Below, one piece after another: positions 26,571 to 36,038 of a DNA stretch of 64,000 nucleotides. The stretch's first letter is position 1. The number at the start of each line of letters is the position of its first letter. A model generated the notes under the pieces. That model was not told the origin of the DNA. It made no database searches and worked only from the letters and a program-made list of their open reading frames with translations. Made by a program: the position numbers and the translations under genes. The DNA lies in assembly GCA_030602245.1 (NCBI GenBank), contig JAUWAC010000001.1, positions 211,361 to 275,360 on the forward strand, written 5' to 3'. Origin of the DNA: Marinobacterium sp. GTDB taxonomy: Bacteria; Pseudomonadota; Gammaproteobacteria; Pseudomonadales; Balneatricaceae.

Positions 26571-27734
26571 ATGACCCAGGAAGTATCCAGTCTGCGCAAG
26601 TTCGTTGCGCCGGAAATCATCTTCGGCAGCGGCGCACGCCGCATGGTCGCGAACTACGCGAAAACCTTTGGCGCCCACAGGGTGTTGCTGGTCTCCGATC
26701 CGGGCGTGCTCAACGCCGGTTGGGTGCTGGAGATCGAGCAGTTGCTGCACGAACAGGGGCTTGGCGTGGTGCGCTTTATCGATGTCTCCCCCAATCCGCG
26801 CAGCGAAGAGGTGATGCGCGGCGCACAGGTCTATCAAGAAGCCGGCTGCGATGTCATCGTCGCGGTGGGCGGAGGCAGCCCGATGGACTGTGCCAAGGGG
26901 ATCGGCATTGTCAGCGCCCACGGTGAACAGATCCGCCACTTCGAGGGTATCGATCGCACCACAAATCCGATTCCGCCGCTGATCTTTATTCCGACCACGG
27001 CCGGCACCTCGGCTGATGTCTCCCAGTTCGCCATCATTTCCGATCAGCAGGATCGGGTGAAGTTTTCCATCGTCAGCAAATCGGTGGTGCCGGATGTCTC
27101 GCTGATCGACCCGGATACCACCAGTACCATGTCGCCGTTCCTGACCGCCTGTACCGGTGTCGACGCGCTGGTGCATGCCATTGAAGCGTTCGTCTCAACC
27201 GGCAGCGGCCCGCTGACCGACATGCATGCATTGGATGCAATTCGCCTGATAAACAGTCACTTGGCACTGCTTGTTGAACAGCCGGATGATAAATATCTGC
27301 GCGAACAGATCATGCTCGGATCGATGAAAGCAGGGCTCGCGTTCTCCAATGCGATCCTCGGCGCGGTGCATGCGATGTCGCACAGCCTCGGCGGCTACCT
27401 CGATCTGCCGCACGGGCTCTGTAACGCGATCCTCGTCGAGCATGTGATCGACTACAACTACCGCGCCGCCGAAGACCGCTTTGCGATCATTGCGCAGACA
27501 ATGGGGATCGACACGCGAGGGCTGACCAGCAACCAGATCCGCAAGCGTCTGCGCAACCATGTCACTGCGCTGAAACGGGACGTGGGGCTGGCCGACTCCC
27601 TGGGCAAGTTCGGCGTCAGTGTCAGTGACATTCCCTACCTCAGCGCCAATGCCATCAAGGACCCCTGCATCCTGACCAACCCGCGTCGCTCCAATGTGCG
27701 CGATGTTGAGATCGTCTATGAAGAAGCCCTCTGA
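26571..27734 (+). CDS. ercA: ErcA, iron-containing alcohol dehydrogenase-like regulatory protein
   Basis: The 387-residue cytoplasmic group III (Fe-ADH) protein has GGGSPMDCAKGIGIV (NAD-binding loop) and the metal-binding stretches TGVDALVHAIEAF and AVHAMSHSLGGYLDLPHGLCNA. In P. aeruginosa and P. putida the ercA gene follows pqqH and is needed for regulation of the exa system and for growth on alcohols. Whether it acts as an enzyme or a signalling component is not settled. Length is normal. It overlaps the sensor kinase gene by 17 bases, so the two are coupled. Confidence 0.92.
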   Translation: MTQEVSSLRKFVAPEIIFGSGARRMVANYAKTFGAHRVLLVSDPGVLNAGWVLEIEQLLHEQGLGVVRFIDVSPNPRSEEVMRGAQVYQEAGCDVIVAVGGGSPMDCAKGIGIVSAHGEQIRHFEGIDRTTNPIPPLIFIPTTAGTSADVSQFAIISDQQDRVKFSIVSKSVVPDVSLIDPDTTSTMSPFLTACTGVDALVHAIEAFVSTGSGPLTDMHALDAIRLINSHLALLVEQPDDKYLREQIMLGSMKAGLAFSNAILGAVHAMSHSLGGYLDLPHGLCNAILVEHVIDYNYRAAEDRFAIIAQTMGIDTRGLTSNQIRKRLRNHVTALKRDVGLADSLGKFGVSVSDIPYLSANAIKDPCILTNPRRSNVRDVEIVYEEAL

Positions 27735-29475
27735 CAGCCCCGCTGATAACCCGGTCTCGATCGATGATCTGATCGGGCTCGGCGGGCAGTCGGCCCGCAA
27801 GAGCTATTACCCGGCGCTGCAGCGCAAGGTCGAGGAGCTCGAAGCGGAGCGAAACCGCTACAAATGGCTGTTCGACAATGCCTTTCACGGCATCTTTCAG
27901 GCCAGCCTGCAGGGTGTCATCGAGCAGGCCAACCCGGCATTGGCGCGTATCTGCGGGTACAGCGCCCACACCACGCTCGAGCAGACCGCATCGCTGAGCG
28001 ACCTCGTCGCCGGCGGCGAGCCGGAGTTTGTTCGGATCCGCACACGGTTGCTCAGCGAAGGGCAGCTGTTTCTGTACGAGACGCGGTTGCGCACGCGGGA
28101 CGGAGGCGAAATCGACGTGTCGATGAACCTGCTGCTGCGCCCGGATAACGATACGCCGATCATCGAGGGCTTTGTCGCCGATATCACCGAGCGCAAACGG
28201 ATGCAGAATCAGGTGCTGGCCATGAACGAAGTGCTGGAGCAGCGCGTCGATGCCCGCACCGCCGAGCTGGTGGCACTGACCGAGCGGCTGCGCGAGGAGA
28301 TCAGCGAACGTGAAACCGCCCAGCACGAGATGACGCTGGCGAAAGAGGCCGCCGAGCAGGCCAACCGCAGCAAGGACAAATATCTCGCCGCGGCCAGTCA
28401 TGACCTGCTGCAACCGCTGAATGCCGCCCGACTGCTGGTGTCGGCACTGCGCGAACGCGAGCTGCCCCGGTATGAGGGCGATCTGGTGGAGCGGGTGCAT
28501 CTGGCCCTGTCCGGCGCCGAGCATTTGCTCTCCGATCTGCTGGATATTTCCAGGCTCGATCAGAACGCGGTGCAGGCCGATATTCAGACCTTCCCGATCT
28601 GGCAGCTGCTGCGAAATCTGCAAGCGGAGTTCCAGCCGCTGGCCGATGAGGCCGGGCTTGCCCTGCGTGTGCGGGCGCCGAACGTCCATGTCCGTTCCGA
28701 CATGCGCCTGTTGTCGCGCATCCTGCGTAACCTGATCGGCAATGCGATCCGCTACACCGACAGCGGCGGTGTGCTGCTCGCACTGCGCCGGCGCGGCGAT
28801 GAATTGCTGATTGAGGTCTGGGACACAGGGCCGGGCATCCCGCCCGATCAGCGCGAAGAGATCTTCCTCGAATTTCGCCAGATCGGCCGTCGCTCGGGTC
28901 AGCGGGGCGGGGTTGGTCTGGGGCTTGCGATCGTCGATCGTATCGCCCGGGTGCTGGACTACCGGATCCGCGTCGATTCCCGCGAGGGTATCGGCTCGCG
29001 TTTCAGCCTGCGCATCCCGTTGGCTGAGAACGACCCAGGCGCACAGCGCTATGAACCCCGGACACTGGAAGCAGGCAGCTTCAACCAGCTGGACGTGCTG
29101 GTGATCGACAATGAACCCGAAATACTGGTCAGCATGCGGGCCTTGTTGCAGGGCTGGGGGTGCCGCGTTGCAACACTGGCCGATGCCACTGATCCCGCGC
29201 AGCTGGCCGACCTGGCGACACCTGCGCTGATTCTGGCCGATTACCATCTCGATGCCGGTCGCACGGGGCTGGATGCGATTGATGCGCTGCGCACCCATTT
29301 CGCGGCGCAGATACCGGCCGCCATTCTGACCGCCGATCGCAGTGATGACACCCGCCGCCTGTTCCGCAGCCGCGGACTGGCCGTGCTGAACAAACCGATC
29401 AAGCCCGGCAAGCTGAGGGCGCTGATCAGCCACCTTGCCGAACAGCCCGAACCTGATGTCCACGTGGAGGCATGA
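27718..29475 (+). CDS. ercS: Hybrid sensor histidine kinase, NahK/ErcS family
   Basis: The 585-residue soluble protein has an N-terminal coiled coil and PAS domain (about residues 30-165, WLFDNAFHGIFQASLQG). A second coiled coil (170-215) precedes the HisKA domain with phospho-acceptor His228 in ASHDLLQPLNA. The HATPase domain (GPGIPPDQREEIF; GVGLGLAIVDR) and a C-terminal receiver with Asp508 in LILADYHLDAG follow. No membrane helix is visible, so it senses a cytoplasmic signal. Its ercA neighbour and pqq linkage identify it with ErcS/ErcS'. No partner response regulator gene is adjacent. Confidence 0.9.
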   Translation: MKKPSDSPADNPVSIDDLIGLGGQSARKSYYPALQRKVEELEAERNRYKWLFDNAFHGIFQASLQGVIEQANPALARICGYSAHTTLEQTASLSDLVAGGEPEFVRIRTRLLSEGQLFLYETRLRTRDGGEIDVSMNLLLRPDNDTPIIEGFVADITERKRMQNQVLAMNEVLEQRVDARTAELVALTERLREEISERETAQHEMTLAKEAAEQANRSKDKYLAAASHDLLQPLNAARLLVSALRERELPRYEGDLVERVHLALSGAEHLLSDLLDISRLDQNAVQADIQTFPIWQLLRNLQAEFQPLADEAGLALRVRAPNVHVRSDMRLLSRILRNLIGNAIRYTDSGGVLLALRRRGDELLIEVWDTGPGIPPDQREEIFLEFRQIGRRSGQRGGVGLGLAIVDRIARVLDYRIRVDSREGIGSRFSLRIPLAENDPGAQRYEPRTLEAGSFNQLDVLVIDNEPEILVSMRALLQGWGCRVATLADATDPAQLADLATPALILADYHLDAGRTGLDAIDALRTHFAAQIPAAILTADRSDDTRRLFRSRGLAVLNKPIKPGKLRALISHLAEQPEPDVHVEA

Positions 29476-29530
29476 TGACCCCGATACCTGCCCGAAACCG
29501 ACCTGCGCGCCCGTTCAGAGGAGATCGCCG

Positions 29531-30844
29531 ATGAGTCAGGCAAACCGGTATGAGCAACATGTCATCATCGTCGGCGGTGGCGCCGGGGGCCTGGAGCTGG
29601 CGACGCGGCTGGGGCGGCGCTATGCCCGCAAGGGGCTGCGGGTCACGCTGGTGGATCGGGAGACAACCCATGTCTGGAAGCCGCTGCTGCACGAGGTCGC
29701 CACCGGGCGGCTGGATCCCGGTATCGACGAGGTCAACTACCGGGCACAGGCCCGCCTGGCCGGGTTCCAGTTTCAGATCGGCAGCCTTGAAGGCGTCGAT
29801 CGCGCCGCGCGCACGATCCGACTCGCCCCGGTGGTCAGCAGCGACGGCGAAGTACTGCTGCCCGAGCGCACCCTGGCGTATGACTATCTGGTGATCGCCG
29901 TCGGTAGCCGCACCAACGACTTCGGGACGCCGGGGGTTGCCGAACACTGCTGCTTTCTGGATGACCGCCGCCAGGCGGACAACTTCCACCATCAGCTGCT
30001 CGATGCCTGTCTGAAGATGAGTCAGCGCACCGACGGCAGTCCGCTGCGCGTCGCGATCGTTGGGGGCGGCGCCACCGGCGTCGAACTCTCGGCGGAGCTC
30101 TATAACGCGGCGCAACAGCTGGTGTCATACGGGTTCTCCAACGTGGACCCGCAACACATGGCGGTCACGTTGATCGAGGCGGGCCCCAATATCCTGGGCG
30201 CGCTGCCGACCCGCATCGTCAACGCAGCCCGCACCGAGTTGAAAAAACTCGGGGTCGACGTGCGGGAACAGACCCAGATCGTCGAGGCCCGCGAGGGTGC
30301 GCTGATTACCCGCACGGGTGAGGAGATCGCGGCGGACATGATGGTCTGGGCCGCCGGCGTCAAGGCGCCGGAGCTGATGACACGGCTGGACGGGCTGGAG
30401 ACCAACGCTCGCAACCAGCTCGTCGTCGGGCCCGATCTGCGTACCAGCCGGGACGAGCATATCTTCGCCATCGGCGACTGTGCTCAGTGCGAGCGCCGCG
30501 ACGAGGAGGGCGGTTTCGTGCCACCACGGGCGCAGGCCGCGCACCAGATGGCCAGCCACCTTTACCGTCACTTCGACAGCATACTCAGCGGTGAGGATAT
30601 TCCGGCCTACGTTTACAAGGACTACGGCTCGCTGGTGTCGCTGAGCAAATATTCCACCGTCGGCAACCTGATGGGCAATCTGACCCGGGGCAGCATCATG
30701 CTGGAAGGTCATCTTGCCCGGCTGGTGTATGTCTCCCTGTACCGCATGCATCAGGTCGCGCTGTACGGCTATATCAAGACCGCGCTGGTAACACTGGTGT
30801 CGCGGATCAACCGGGTGATCCGCCCCCGTCTCAAGCTGCACTGA
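29531..30844 (+). CDS. NAD(P)/FAD-dependent oxidoreductase, type II NADH dehydrogenase-like
   Basis: The 437-residue flavoprotein has the FAD-binding motif VIIVGGGAGGLELATRLG at the N-terminus, a second dinucleotide site VAIVGGGATGVELSAEL, and the FAD-binding end IFAIGDCAQCE. A C-terminal amphipathic segment may attach it to the membrane. The Ndh-type enzyme passes electrons from NADH to quinone without proton pumping, and could reoxidise NADH made by ExaC. The ATG at 29531 follows GAGG. It is 55 bases downstream of ercS, so it may belong to the same transcript. Confidence 0.9.
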   Translation: MSQANRYEQHVIIVGGGAGGLELATRLGRRYARKGLRVTLVDRETTHVWKPLLHEVATGRLDPGIDEVNYRAQARLAGFQFQIGSLEGVDRAARTIRLAPVVSSDGEVLLPERTLAYDYLVIAVGSRTNDFGTPGVAEHCCFLDDRRQADNFHHQLLDACLKMSQRTDGSPLRVAIVGGGATGVELSAELYNAAQQLVSYGFSNVDPQHMAVTLIEAGPNILGALPTRIVNAARTELKKLGVDVREQTQIVEAREGALITRTGEEIAADMMVWAAGVKAPELMTRLDGLETNARNQLVVGPDLRTSRDEHIFAIGDCAQCERRDEEGGFVPPRAQAAHQMASHLYRHFDSILSGEDIPAYVYKDYGSLVSLSKYSTVGNLMGNLTRGSIMLEGHLARLVYVSLYRMHQVALYGYIKTALVTLVSRINRVIRPRLKLH

Positions 30845-31123
30845 GCGATAGCAACCTGCTGCCCTCTGGCGACAGTGCGGCGGGCAGGTCGCCTTTGCGT
30901 CACCCGCGCGCAGAGCAGAATGACTGGTTCGCTTCTTGCAAGTCCTGACTGCCAGGCATGCCAGAGCTGTTTGCGGCTTTGCACCTCCTTTCCCCTGACC
31001 GGTCACGAGCAGCTCCGGCTCGCCTGCATCCCATTGGCCTGAAACCCGCGCCCGGCGGCCCCTGCGATTGCACCGGACGCACCCGGATCAGGTCGCTTCA
31101 TGGCCGCTATGCAGGAACGATCG

Positions 31124-31654
31124 ATGGACAACATTGCGCTGATCGACGGGAGCCAGCGTTACTTTTCCGACAATGTGCCCGACGCACTGGGGCTTGCGCT
31201 GTATCAGGCGTCGACGCAGACAGACCCCGCACGCAAGGAACGCCTGCTGCTGGACGCGCTGGCACGCTGGCCTCACGCGCTCGATACCCATATCGCGCTG
31301 TACAAGCTGTATTTCCGTACCGCCCGTTACGCGGCGGCCGAACGTCAGGTCTGGCGCACGCTGACCGAAGCCGCGCGTCAGGGCGGCTTTACCCGCAACT
31401 ACCGCCGTCTGCGCATCGACAGCGCCCCCTGGCTGCAGGATCAGTCCGTGGCCCGGCTCTACCTGTTCAGCCTCAAGGCGCTGGGGGTGATTCGTCTGCG
31501 TCGAGGGCGTGTGATGGCCGCGCATCGGGTGTTGAGCAAGCTGCTTGAACTTGATCCGACGGATGAGATCGGCGGCAGCAATTTTCTTGGCATTGCCCGC
31601 CGCTTCCTGATTGAAGAGGGGGGTGATCCATTGCTTAAAGGAGAGAACCTGTGA
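31124..31654 (+). CDS. Hypothetical TPR-like helical protein
   Basis: This 176-residue predicted cytoplasmic protein is mostly helical, with Ala- and Leu-rich repeats (ARKERLLLDALARWPHALDTH; ALYKLYFRTARYAAAERQVW; VMAAHRVLSKLLELDPTDEIG) that resemble two to three tetratricopeptide units. No catalytic motif is seen. The ATG at 31124 has AGGA eight bases upstream; an earlier ATG at 31100 is less likely. It overlaps the Fe-S protein gene by 4 bases, which suggests the two products work together. The 279 bases upstream (30845-31123) hold no gene I can support. Confidence 0.75.
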   Translation: MDNIALIDGSQRYFSDNVPDALGLALYQASTQTDPARKERLLLDALARWPHALDTHIALYKLYFRTARYAAAERQVWRTLTEAARQGGFTRNYRRLRIDSAPWLQDQSVARLYLFSLKALGVIRLRRGRVMAAHRVLSKLLELDPTDEIGGSNFLGIARRFLIEEGGDPLLKGENL

Positions 31655-32943
31655 AGCCACAGCTGGACTGGTCCGCATACGAAAATGCCGGCATGGGTGA
31701 TGCCTACGCCGACATCCCGAAAACCGGCGGTGATTACGCCAAGGCCGTGGCCGTCTGTATCAACAGCATGGTCTGCCTGCGCCCGATCGATCGCGGCGTC
31801 ATGTGCCCGAGTTTTCGCGTTCATCAGGATGCCGCCTACACGCCGGGCGGGCGCAGTCGCCTGATCAAGAAACTGTTGAACGGCGAGATCAGTGCCGAGG
31901 AGCAGGCGACGCTGGACCGAGCGATGGACGCCTGTGTCGCCTGCAAAGGCTGCAAGCGCGAGTGCGACACCAATCTGGATATCGCCACCATCAGGACCGA
32001 GTATCTGGCCCAGCGTTACCGCCAGCAAGCGGTCGGGTTACGCCAGCGACTGTTCGCGCAACTGCCGGCGCTGCTGCGCCACTCCGTCCTGATGCGCCCG
32101 GCGATCAAGGCGGCCAATGCGTTGCCGGCGCTGACCCGTCGTCTCGGCCTGAACCCTGACCATCCGCTGCCGTTGCCGCAGCCGTCGCCCCGGCTTGAGC
32201 CGCGCCACGACCAGCCGGGTACGCCGCTGCTGCTGTGGGTCGACAGCTTTACCGCCCATTTTGCGCCGGATACCGCTCGCGCGGCACTGCGCGTGCTCGA
32301 GGCGGGCGGCTATCGGGTGTATCTGCTTGATGAAGAGCACTGTGGTGGTCGCAGCGCCTACTCTCAGGGGCTGGTCGGGTTGGCACGCGAACAGGCCGCG
32401 GCGTTGCTGGAGCAGTTGCACCCGCACGTGGAAGCCGGTCATCCGATCATCGGGCTCGAGCCCTCGACGCTGCTGATGTTGCGCGATGAACTGTTGACCC
32501 TGGGTCTGGGGGAAGCCGCACATGCCGTGGCAGCACAGGCGCTGCTGTTCGAGGAGTTTCTGGCGCGCGAAATCGCGGCCGGACGCCTTGAACTGCCGTT
32601 GCAGGCACGGCCCGGTGCGGCGCCGGTGCTGGTCCACGGTCACTGCCACCAGAAGGCGGTCGGTGCCATGAAATCGGTGCGTAAGGTGCTCAAGCTGATC
32701 CCGGCACTGGAGTTCGACTTCATCGAGGCATCCTGTTGCGGCGGGGCAGGCAGCTTCAGCTTCGAAGCTGAAAACGCCGAGGACTCGCGCGCCATGGCGG
32801 AACTCGCGCTGCTGCCGGCGCTGGCGGCGCGACCGGACGCGGAGCTGCTCGCCAACGGTTTCTCATGCCGGGAGCAGGTCGCCCGGCTGGGCGGTCCGCG
32901 CGGCCTTCATCTTGCCGATCTGCTCGCCCGTCATCTGGCCTGA
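31651..32943 (+). CDS. Fe-S oxidoreductase, C-terminal half of a YdiJ/GlpC-type dehydrogenase
   Basis: The 430-residue protein has a first cluster region with Cys36, Cys42 and Cys52 (RGVMCPSF), a 4Fe-4S motif CVACKGCKREC (residues 95-105), and a C-terminal CCG domain (HGHCHQKAVGAM; EASCCGGAGSF). This is the iron-sulfur half found fused to an FAD-linked oxidase domain in D-lactate or D-2-hydroxyglutarate dehydrogenases; here the FAD half is absent. The start is GTG with AAGGAGA six bases upstream. Its partner flavoprotein, if any, is not next to it, unless it uses the NDH-like protein. Confidence 0.85.
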   Translation: MKPQLDWSAYENAGMGDAYADIPKTGGDYAKAVAVCINSMVCLRPIDRGVMCPSFRVHQDAAYTPGGRSRLIKKLLNGEISAEEQATLDRAMDACVACKGCKRECDTNLDIATIRTEYLAQRYRQQAVGLRQRLFAQLPALLRHSVLMRPAIKAANALPALTRRLGLNPDHPLPLPQPSPRLEPRHDQPGTPLLLWVDSFTAHFAPDTARAALRVLEAGGYRVYLLDEEHCGGRSAYSQGLVGLAREQAAALLEQLHPHVEAGHPIIGLEPSTLLMLRDELLTLGLGEAAHAVAAQALLFEEFLAREIAAGRLELPLQARPGAAPVLVHGHCHQKAVGAMKSVRKVLKLIPALEFDFIEASCCGGAGSFSFEAENAEDSRAMAELALLPALAARPDAELLANGFSCREQVARLGGPRGLHLADLLARHLA

Positions 32944-33030
32944 CACCGTTCGTCCGCTGTCGCGGGGTTGTGCTGCCCCACGCTTTTCCGATATACAGGG
33001 CTTCGACAACGCTGTTGCAAGGAGCCTTTT

Positions 33031-33720
33031 TTGTACAAACTGCTGATTTTCGACTGGGACGGCACCATCATCGACTCTCAGGCCCGCATCATCGCCAGCA
33101 TGCAGGCGGCGGCGGACGAGCTTGGCCATGATCCGTTATGCCCGGAAGCGGTCCGTAACATCATCGGACTGGGATTGCCGGAAGCGATCCGGGCGCTGAT
33201 CCCCCACATCGACGAGCCCGGCCTGAAGCGGATGCGCGAGCGTTACAGCCACCACTTTCTCGAGCAGAACACGACTCCCACCGAGCTCTACCCCGGTGCC
33301 GAGGAGACCCTGCGCCGGCTCAGGGCGCGCGGCTATCGACTGGCCGTGGCGACCGGCAAAAGCCGGCGAGGGCTCGACCGGGTGCTGGATGAAACCGGCC
33401 TGGGCGAGCTGTTCGAGCTGACCCGCTGTGCCGATGAGACCCGCTCCAAACCCGATCCGCTGATGTTGCTCGAGATCCTTGAGGAAACCGGCATGAGTGC
33501 GGCCGAGGCGGTGATGATCGGCGATACCGAGTATGATCTTGAAATGGGATACCGCATCGGCATGGGGCGCGTCGCGGTCAGCTATGGCGCGCACGATCTC
33601 GAGCGCCTGCGGCGTTTCGAGCCGCTGGCGGAGATTCATCAGTTCCCCGAACTTGAAGCCTGGCTGGACAGCCTTGGAACCACCACCGAACCGATGTCAG
33701 GACAGAGGATTGTATCGTGA
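33031..33720 (+). CDS. HAD-IA family hydrolase (phosphoglycolate phosphatase-like)
   Basis: The 229-residue phosphatase has HAD motif I FDWDGTIIDS, motif II ATGKSRRG, motif III Lys in SKPDPLM and motif IV GDTEYDLEMG. The start is TTG at 33031 with AAGGAG six bases upstream. In Pseudomonas this gene lies between rluC and sppA; here rluC is missing and the Fe-S gene lies upstream, so the left neighbourhood has been rearranged. It overlaps sppA by 4 bases. The substrate is unknown. Confidence 0.9.
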   Translation: MYKLLIFDWDGTIIDSQARIIASMQAAADELGHDPLCPEAVRNIIGLGLPEAIRALIPHIDEPGLKRMRERYSHHFLEQNTTPTELYPGAEETLRRLRARGYRLAVATGKSRRGLDRVLDETGLGELFELTRCADETRSKPDPLMLLEILEETGMSAAEAVMIGDTEYDLEMGYRIGMGRVAVSYGAHDLERLRRFEPLAEIHQFPELEAWLDSLGTTTEPMSGQRIVS

Positions 33721-34763
33721 GCAAGAATCCGTGGGGTGAAGAGGAGGGCACCACCGAGGCCCCCGAGCCCGTCAACACCGATCAGCCCGAGCGTCAGCAG
33801 GAGAAGGAACGCAAACGCAAGGAGTCCAAAGAGTGGCGCCTGATCGAGAAGATGGTCAACAGCCTGCACGTCGAACACCGCCGTGCTCGTCGCTGGGGTA
33901 TCTTCTTCAAGCTGCTGACCTTTACCTATCTGTTTGCGCTGATCGGTCTGTTCTTCTATGCGCAGGAGCCCGACGTGAAACTGGCAACCGCCAGCGATCA
34001 TGTCGCCGTGGTGCGGGTTGAAGGTCCGATTGCCGATGGCGAGAAGGCCAGCGCCGACGCGATCATCTGGGCCTTGCGCCGCGCCTTTGAGAACACCCAT
34101 GCAAGGGCGGTCATCCTGCGCATCAACAGCCCCGGTGGCAGCCCGGTGCAGGCCGGCTACGTGTACGATGAGATTGACCGGCTGCAGGCGAAATACCCGG
34201 AGAAGAAGGTGTATGCCGTCATCACCGATATCGGTGCCTCGGGCGCCTATTATATGGCGGCCGCCGCTGACGAGATCTACGCCGACAAGGCCAGCCTGGT
34301 TGGCTCCATCGGTGTCGTCTCGGCCGGTTTCGGCTTTGTCGATCTGATGGACAAACTCGGGGTCGAGCGCCGCATGATGACCGCCGGCGAACACAAGGGT
34401 CTGCTGGATCCGTTCCAGCCGTTGCAGGACGCCGAGCGCCAGTTCTGGCTCGAGGTGCTGAATACCACGCACGAGCAGTTCATCGAGCAGGTCAGAAAAG
34501 GCCGGGGTGAGCGTCTCAACGAGAATGAACAGCTGTTCTCGGGGCTGGTCTGGACCGGAGAACAGGCACTGGAGCTCGGTCTGATTGACGGGCTGGGCAG
34601 TGCCAGTCAGGTCGCGCGTGAGCGTGTCGGCGTGGAAAGCCTCGTCGACTACAGTGCGAAGCCGAACCCGTTCGAGCAGCTGATCGATCGTCTCGGCGTC
34701 AGCATGGCATCGCATCTGGCCAGCCTCGTGGGGCTGGGAGCGGCACCGGTACAGCTGCGCTGA
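33717..34763 (+). CDS. sppA: Signal peptide peptidase SppA (S49 family, short form)
   Basis: This 348-residue protein has a charged cytoplasmic N-terminus (residues 1-60), a membrane anchor at 61-81, and a single S49 domain. That domain has INSPGGSPVQAG, the nucleophile Ser in DIGASGAYYMAAAADEIYA and the general-base Lys in DKASLVGSIGVV. It degrades cleaved signal peptides in the membrane. The start is GTG at 33717, coupled to the HAD stop. It is convergent with maf. Confidence 0.92.
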   Translation: MSKNPWGEEEGTTEAPEPVNTDQPERQQEKERKRKESKEWRLIEKMVNSLHVEHRRARRWGIFFKLLTFTYLFALIGLFFYAQEPDVKLATASDHVAVVRVEGPIADGEKASADAIIWALRRAFENTHARAVILRINSPGGSPVQAGYVYDEIDRLQAKYPEKKVYAVITDIGASGAYYMAAAADEIYADKASLVGSIGVVSAGFGFVDLMDKLGVERRMMTAGEHKGLLDPFQPLQDAERQFWLEVLNTTHEQFIEQVRKGRGERLNENEQLFSGLVWTGEQALELGLIDGLGSASQVARERVGVESLVDYSAKPNPFEQLIDRLGVSMASHLASLVGLGAAPVQLR

Positions 34764-34795
34764 TTCATCTTTTTTACATACCGGCTCGGAGCCGC

Positions 34796-35386
34796 TCAAA
34801 CGGTTCCGAGCACATCCACCCCCATATTCTGCAGCATCCGCGTCAGGCGAATCAGCGGCAGCCCGATCAGGGTATTGGGATCGTCACCCCGCAGCCGCTC
34901 AAACAGCACGATGCCCAACCCTTCCGATTTAAAGCTGCCGGCACAGTGTAACGGCTGCTCCCGACGGACATAGTTCACGATCTGCGTGTCGCTGAGCGGG
35001 CGAAACTCCACGTCAAACGGCACGGCCTCCAGCTGATAATCGCCCGTGGCACTGTCCAGCAGGCAGAGCCCGGTATAAAAGCGGACCGTTTTGCCCGATG
35101 CGGCCTGCAGCTGCTCGATGGCGCGGGCCTCGGTCAGCGGTTTGCCCAGAATGCGGCCGTCGAGTGTCGCAACCTGATCGGACCCGATAATCAACGCATC
35201 AGGTTCGGACGCGGCAACCGCCTGCGCCTTGCTCAGCGCCAGACGGCGCACCAACGCGTCGGCGCGCTCGTCCGGGTGTGCTGTTTCATCCACCTCTGGC
35301 GAGACGCAGCTGTACGCGATACCCAGCTTGTCGAGCAGGGCGCGGCGGTAGACTGAACTGGAGGCCAGTACGAGGCGACGAGTCAT
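34796..35386 (-). CDS. maf: Nucleoside triphosphate pyrophosphatase, Maf/YceF
   Basis: The 196-residue enzyme has the Maf motif [16 protein letters not shown] at the N-terminus, [12 protein letters not shown] and SKAQAVA, and [16 protein letters not shown] with the catalytic Asp. YceF-type proteins hydrolyse modified nucleotides such as m7GTP. Its position beside yceD and rpmF is conserved in gammaproteobacteria. The ATG at 35386 has AGGGAG upstream. It is divergent from yceD. Confidence 0.93.
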   Translation of the reverse strand: MTRRLVLASSSVYRRALLDKLGIAYSCVSPEVDETAHPDERADALVRRLALSKAQAVAASEPDALIIGSDQVATLDGRILGKPLTEARAIEQLQAASGKTVRFYTGLCLLDSATGDYQLEAVPFDVEFRPLSDTQIVNYVRREQPLHCAGSFKSEGLGIVLFERLRGDDPNTLIGLPLIRLTRMLQNMGVDVLGTV

Positions 35387-35454
35387 CGAAAATTCTCCCT
35401 GTGGCGTGGTTCTTTCGGGGCCGCATGATAGCGTGATTTTTCTGTCACTTCCCT

Positions 35455-35483
35455 TTGACAGCATGGGGGTTCGCGCCTAGAAT
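35455..35483 (+). promoter_or_regulatory. Sigma-70 promoter of the yceD-rpmF-plsX-fab operon
   Basis: TTGACA (35455-35460), a 17-base spacer and TAGAAT (35478-35483) form a near-consensus promoter. The predicted transcript start is about 35490, only a few bases before the yceD ATG at 35493. Confidence 0.8.
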
Positions 35484-35492
35484 TGCGCGCTT

Positions 35493-36020
35493 ATGTCGTA
35501 CGGTCCTTTACCGAAAAGAGTTGACCCGCGCAAATTTGCCGAGCGGGAAGCGAAAATCGAAGGTGTTGCTTCGGTATCAGCAATGCCACGTCTTGCTTCG
35601 CTTCTGGCCGACGGTTCCGGTGATATCCTGGTATCGTTGCAGTTTGCGTTGGATGAGCAGCGTTTACGCACCGTCTCCGGATCGGCGCGCGGCACGGTTA
35701 CGCAAACCTGTCAGCGCTGCCTCGAACCGGTTGCGGTCGAAGTTGAAGCCAACGTCAATCTGGCGATGGTGCTCAACGAAGAACAGGCGAAAAATCTGCC
35801 CCGGTATTACGATCCCTTGATCGTCGAGGCTGAGGATGTCGAGCTGCTGTCTCTGATCGAGGATGAACTGATTCTGAGCCTGCCGCTGGTCGCGTACCAC
35901 GACGATTGCTCGATTCAGACCTCCTTTGGTGACGCTGATGAGGCGGCCCGGACGCAGGAAACCAAACCCAACCCATTCAGTGTATTGGCCGAACTCAAGC
36001 AAAAGGCCGATAAGAGTTGA
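35493..36020 (+). CDS. yceD: YceD/DUF177 family protein (23S rRNA accumulation protein)
   Basis: The 175-residue cytoplasmic protein has the DUF177 signature with a CQRCLEPV cysteine pair and an acidic core (DVELLSLIEDELILSLPLVA). It is needed for normal 23S rRNA levels in plants and E. coli. It precedes rpmF by 18 bases, as in most gammaproteobacteria. No Shine-Dalgarno sequence precedes the ATG, and the promoter -10 box ends only nine bases before it, so the mRNA may be nearly leaderless. Confidence 0.93.
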   Translation: MSYGPLPKRVDPRKFAEREAKIEGVASVSAMPRLASLLADGSGDILVSLQFALDEQRLRTVSGSARGTVTQTCQRCLEPVAVEVEANVNLAMVLNEEQAKNLPRYYDPLIVEAEDVELLSLIEDELILSLPLVAYHDDCSIQTSFGDADEAARTQETKPNPFSVLAELKQKADKS

Positions 36021-36038
36021 ACTAGGAGCTACACAACC

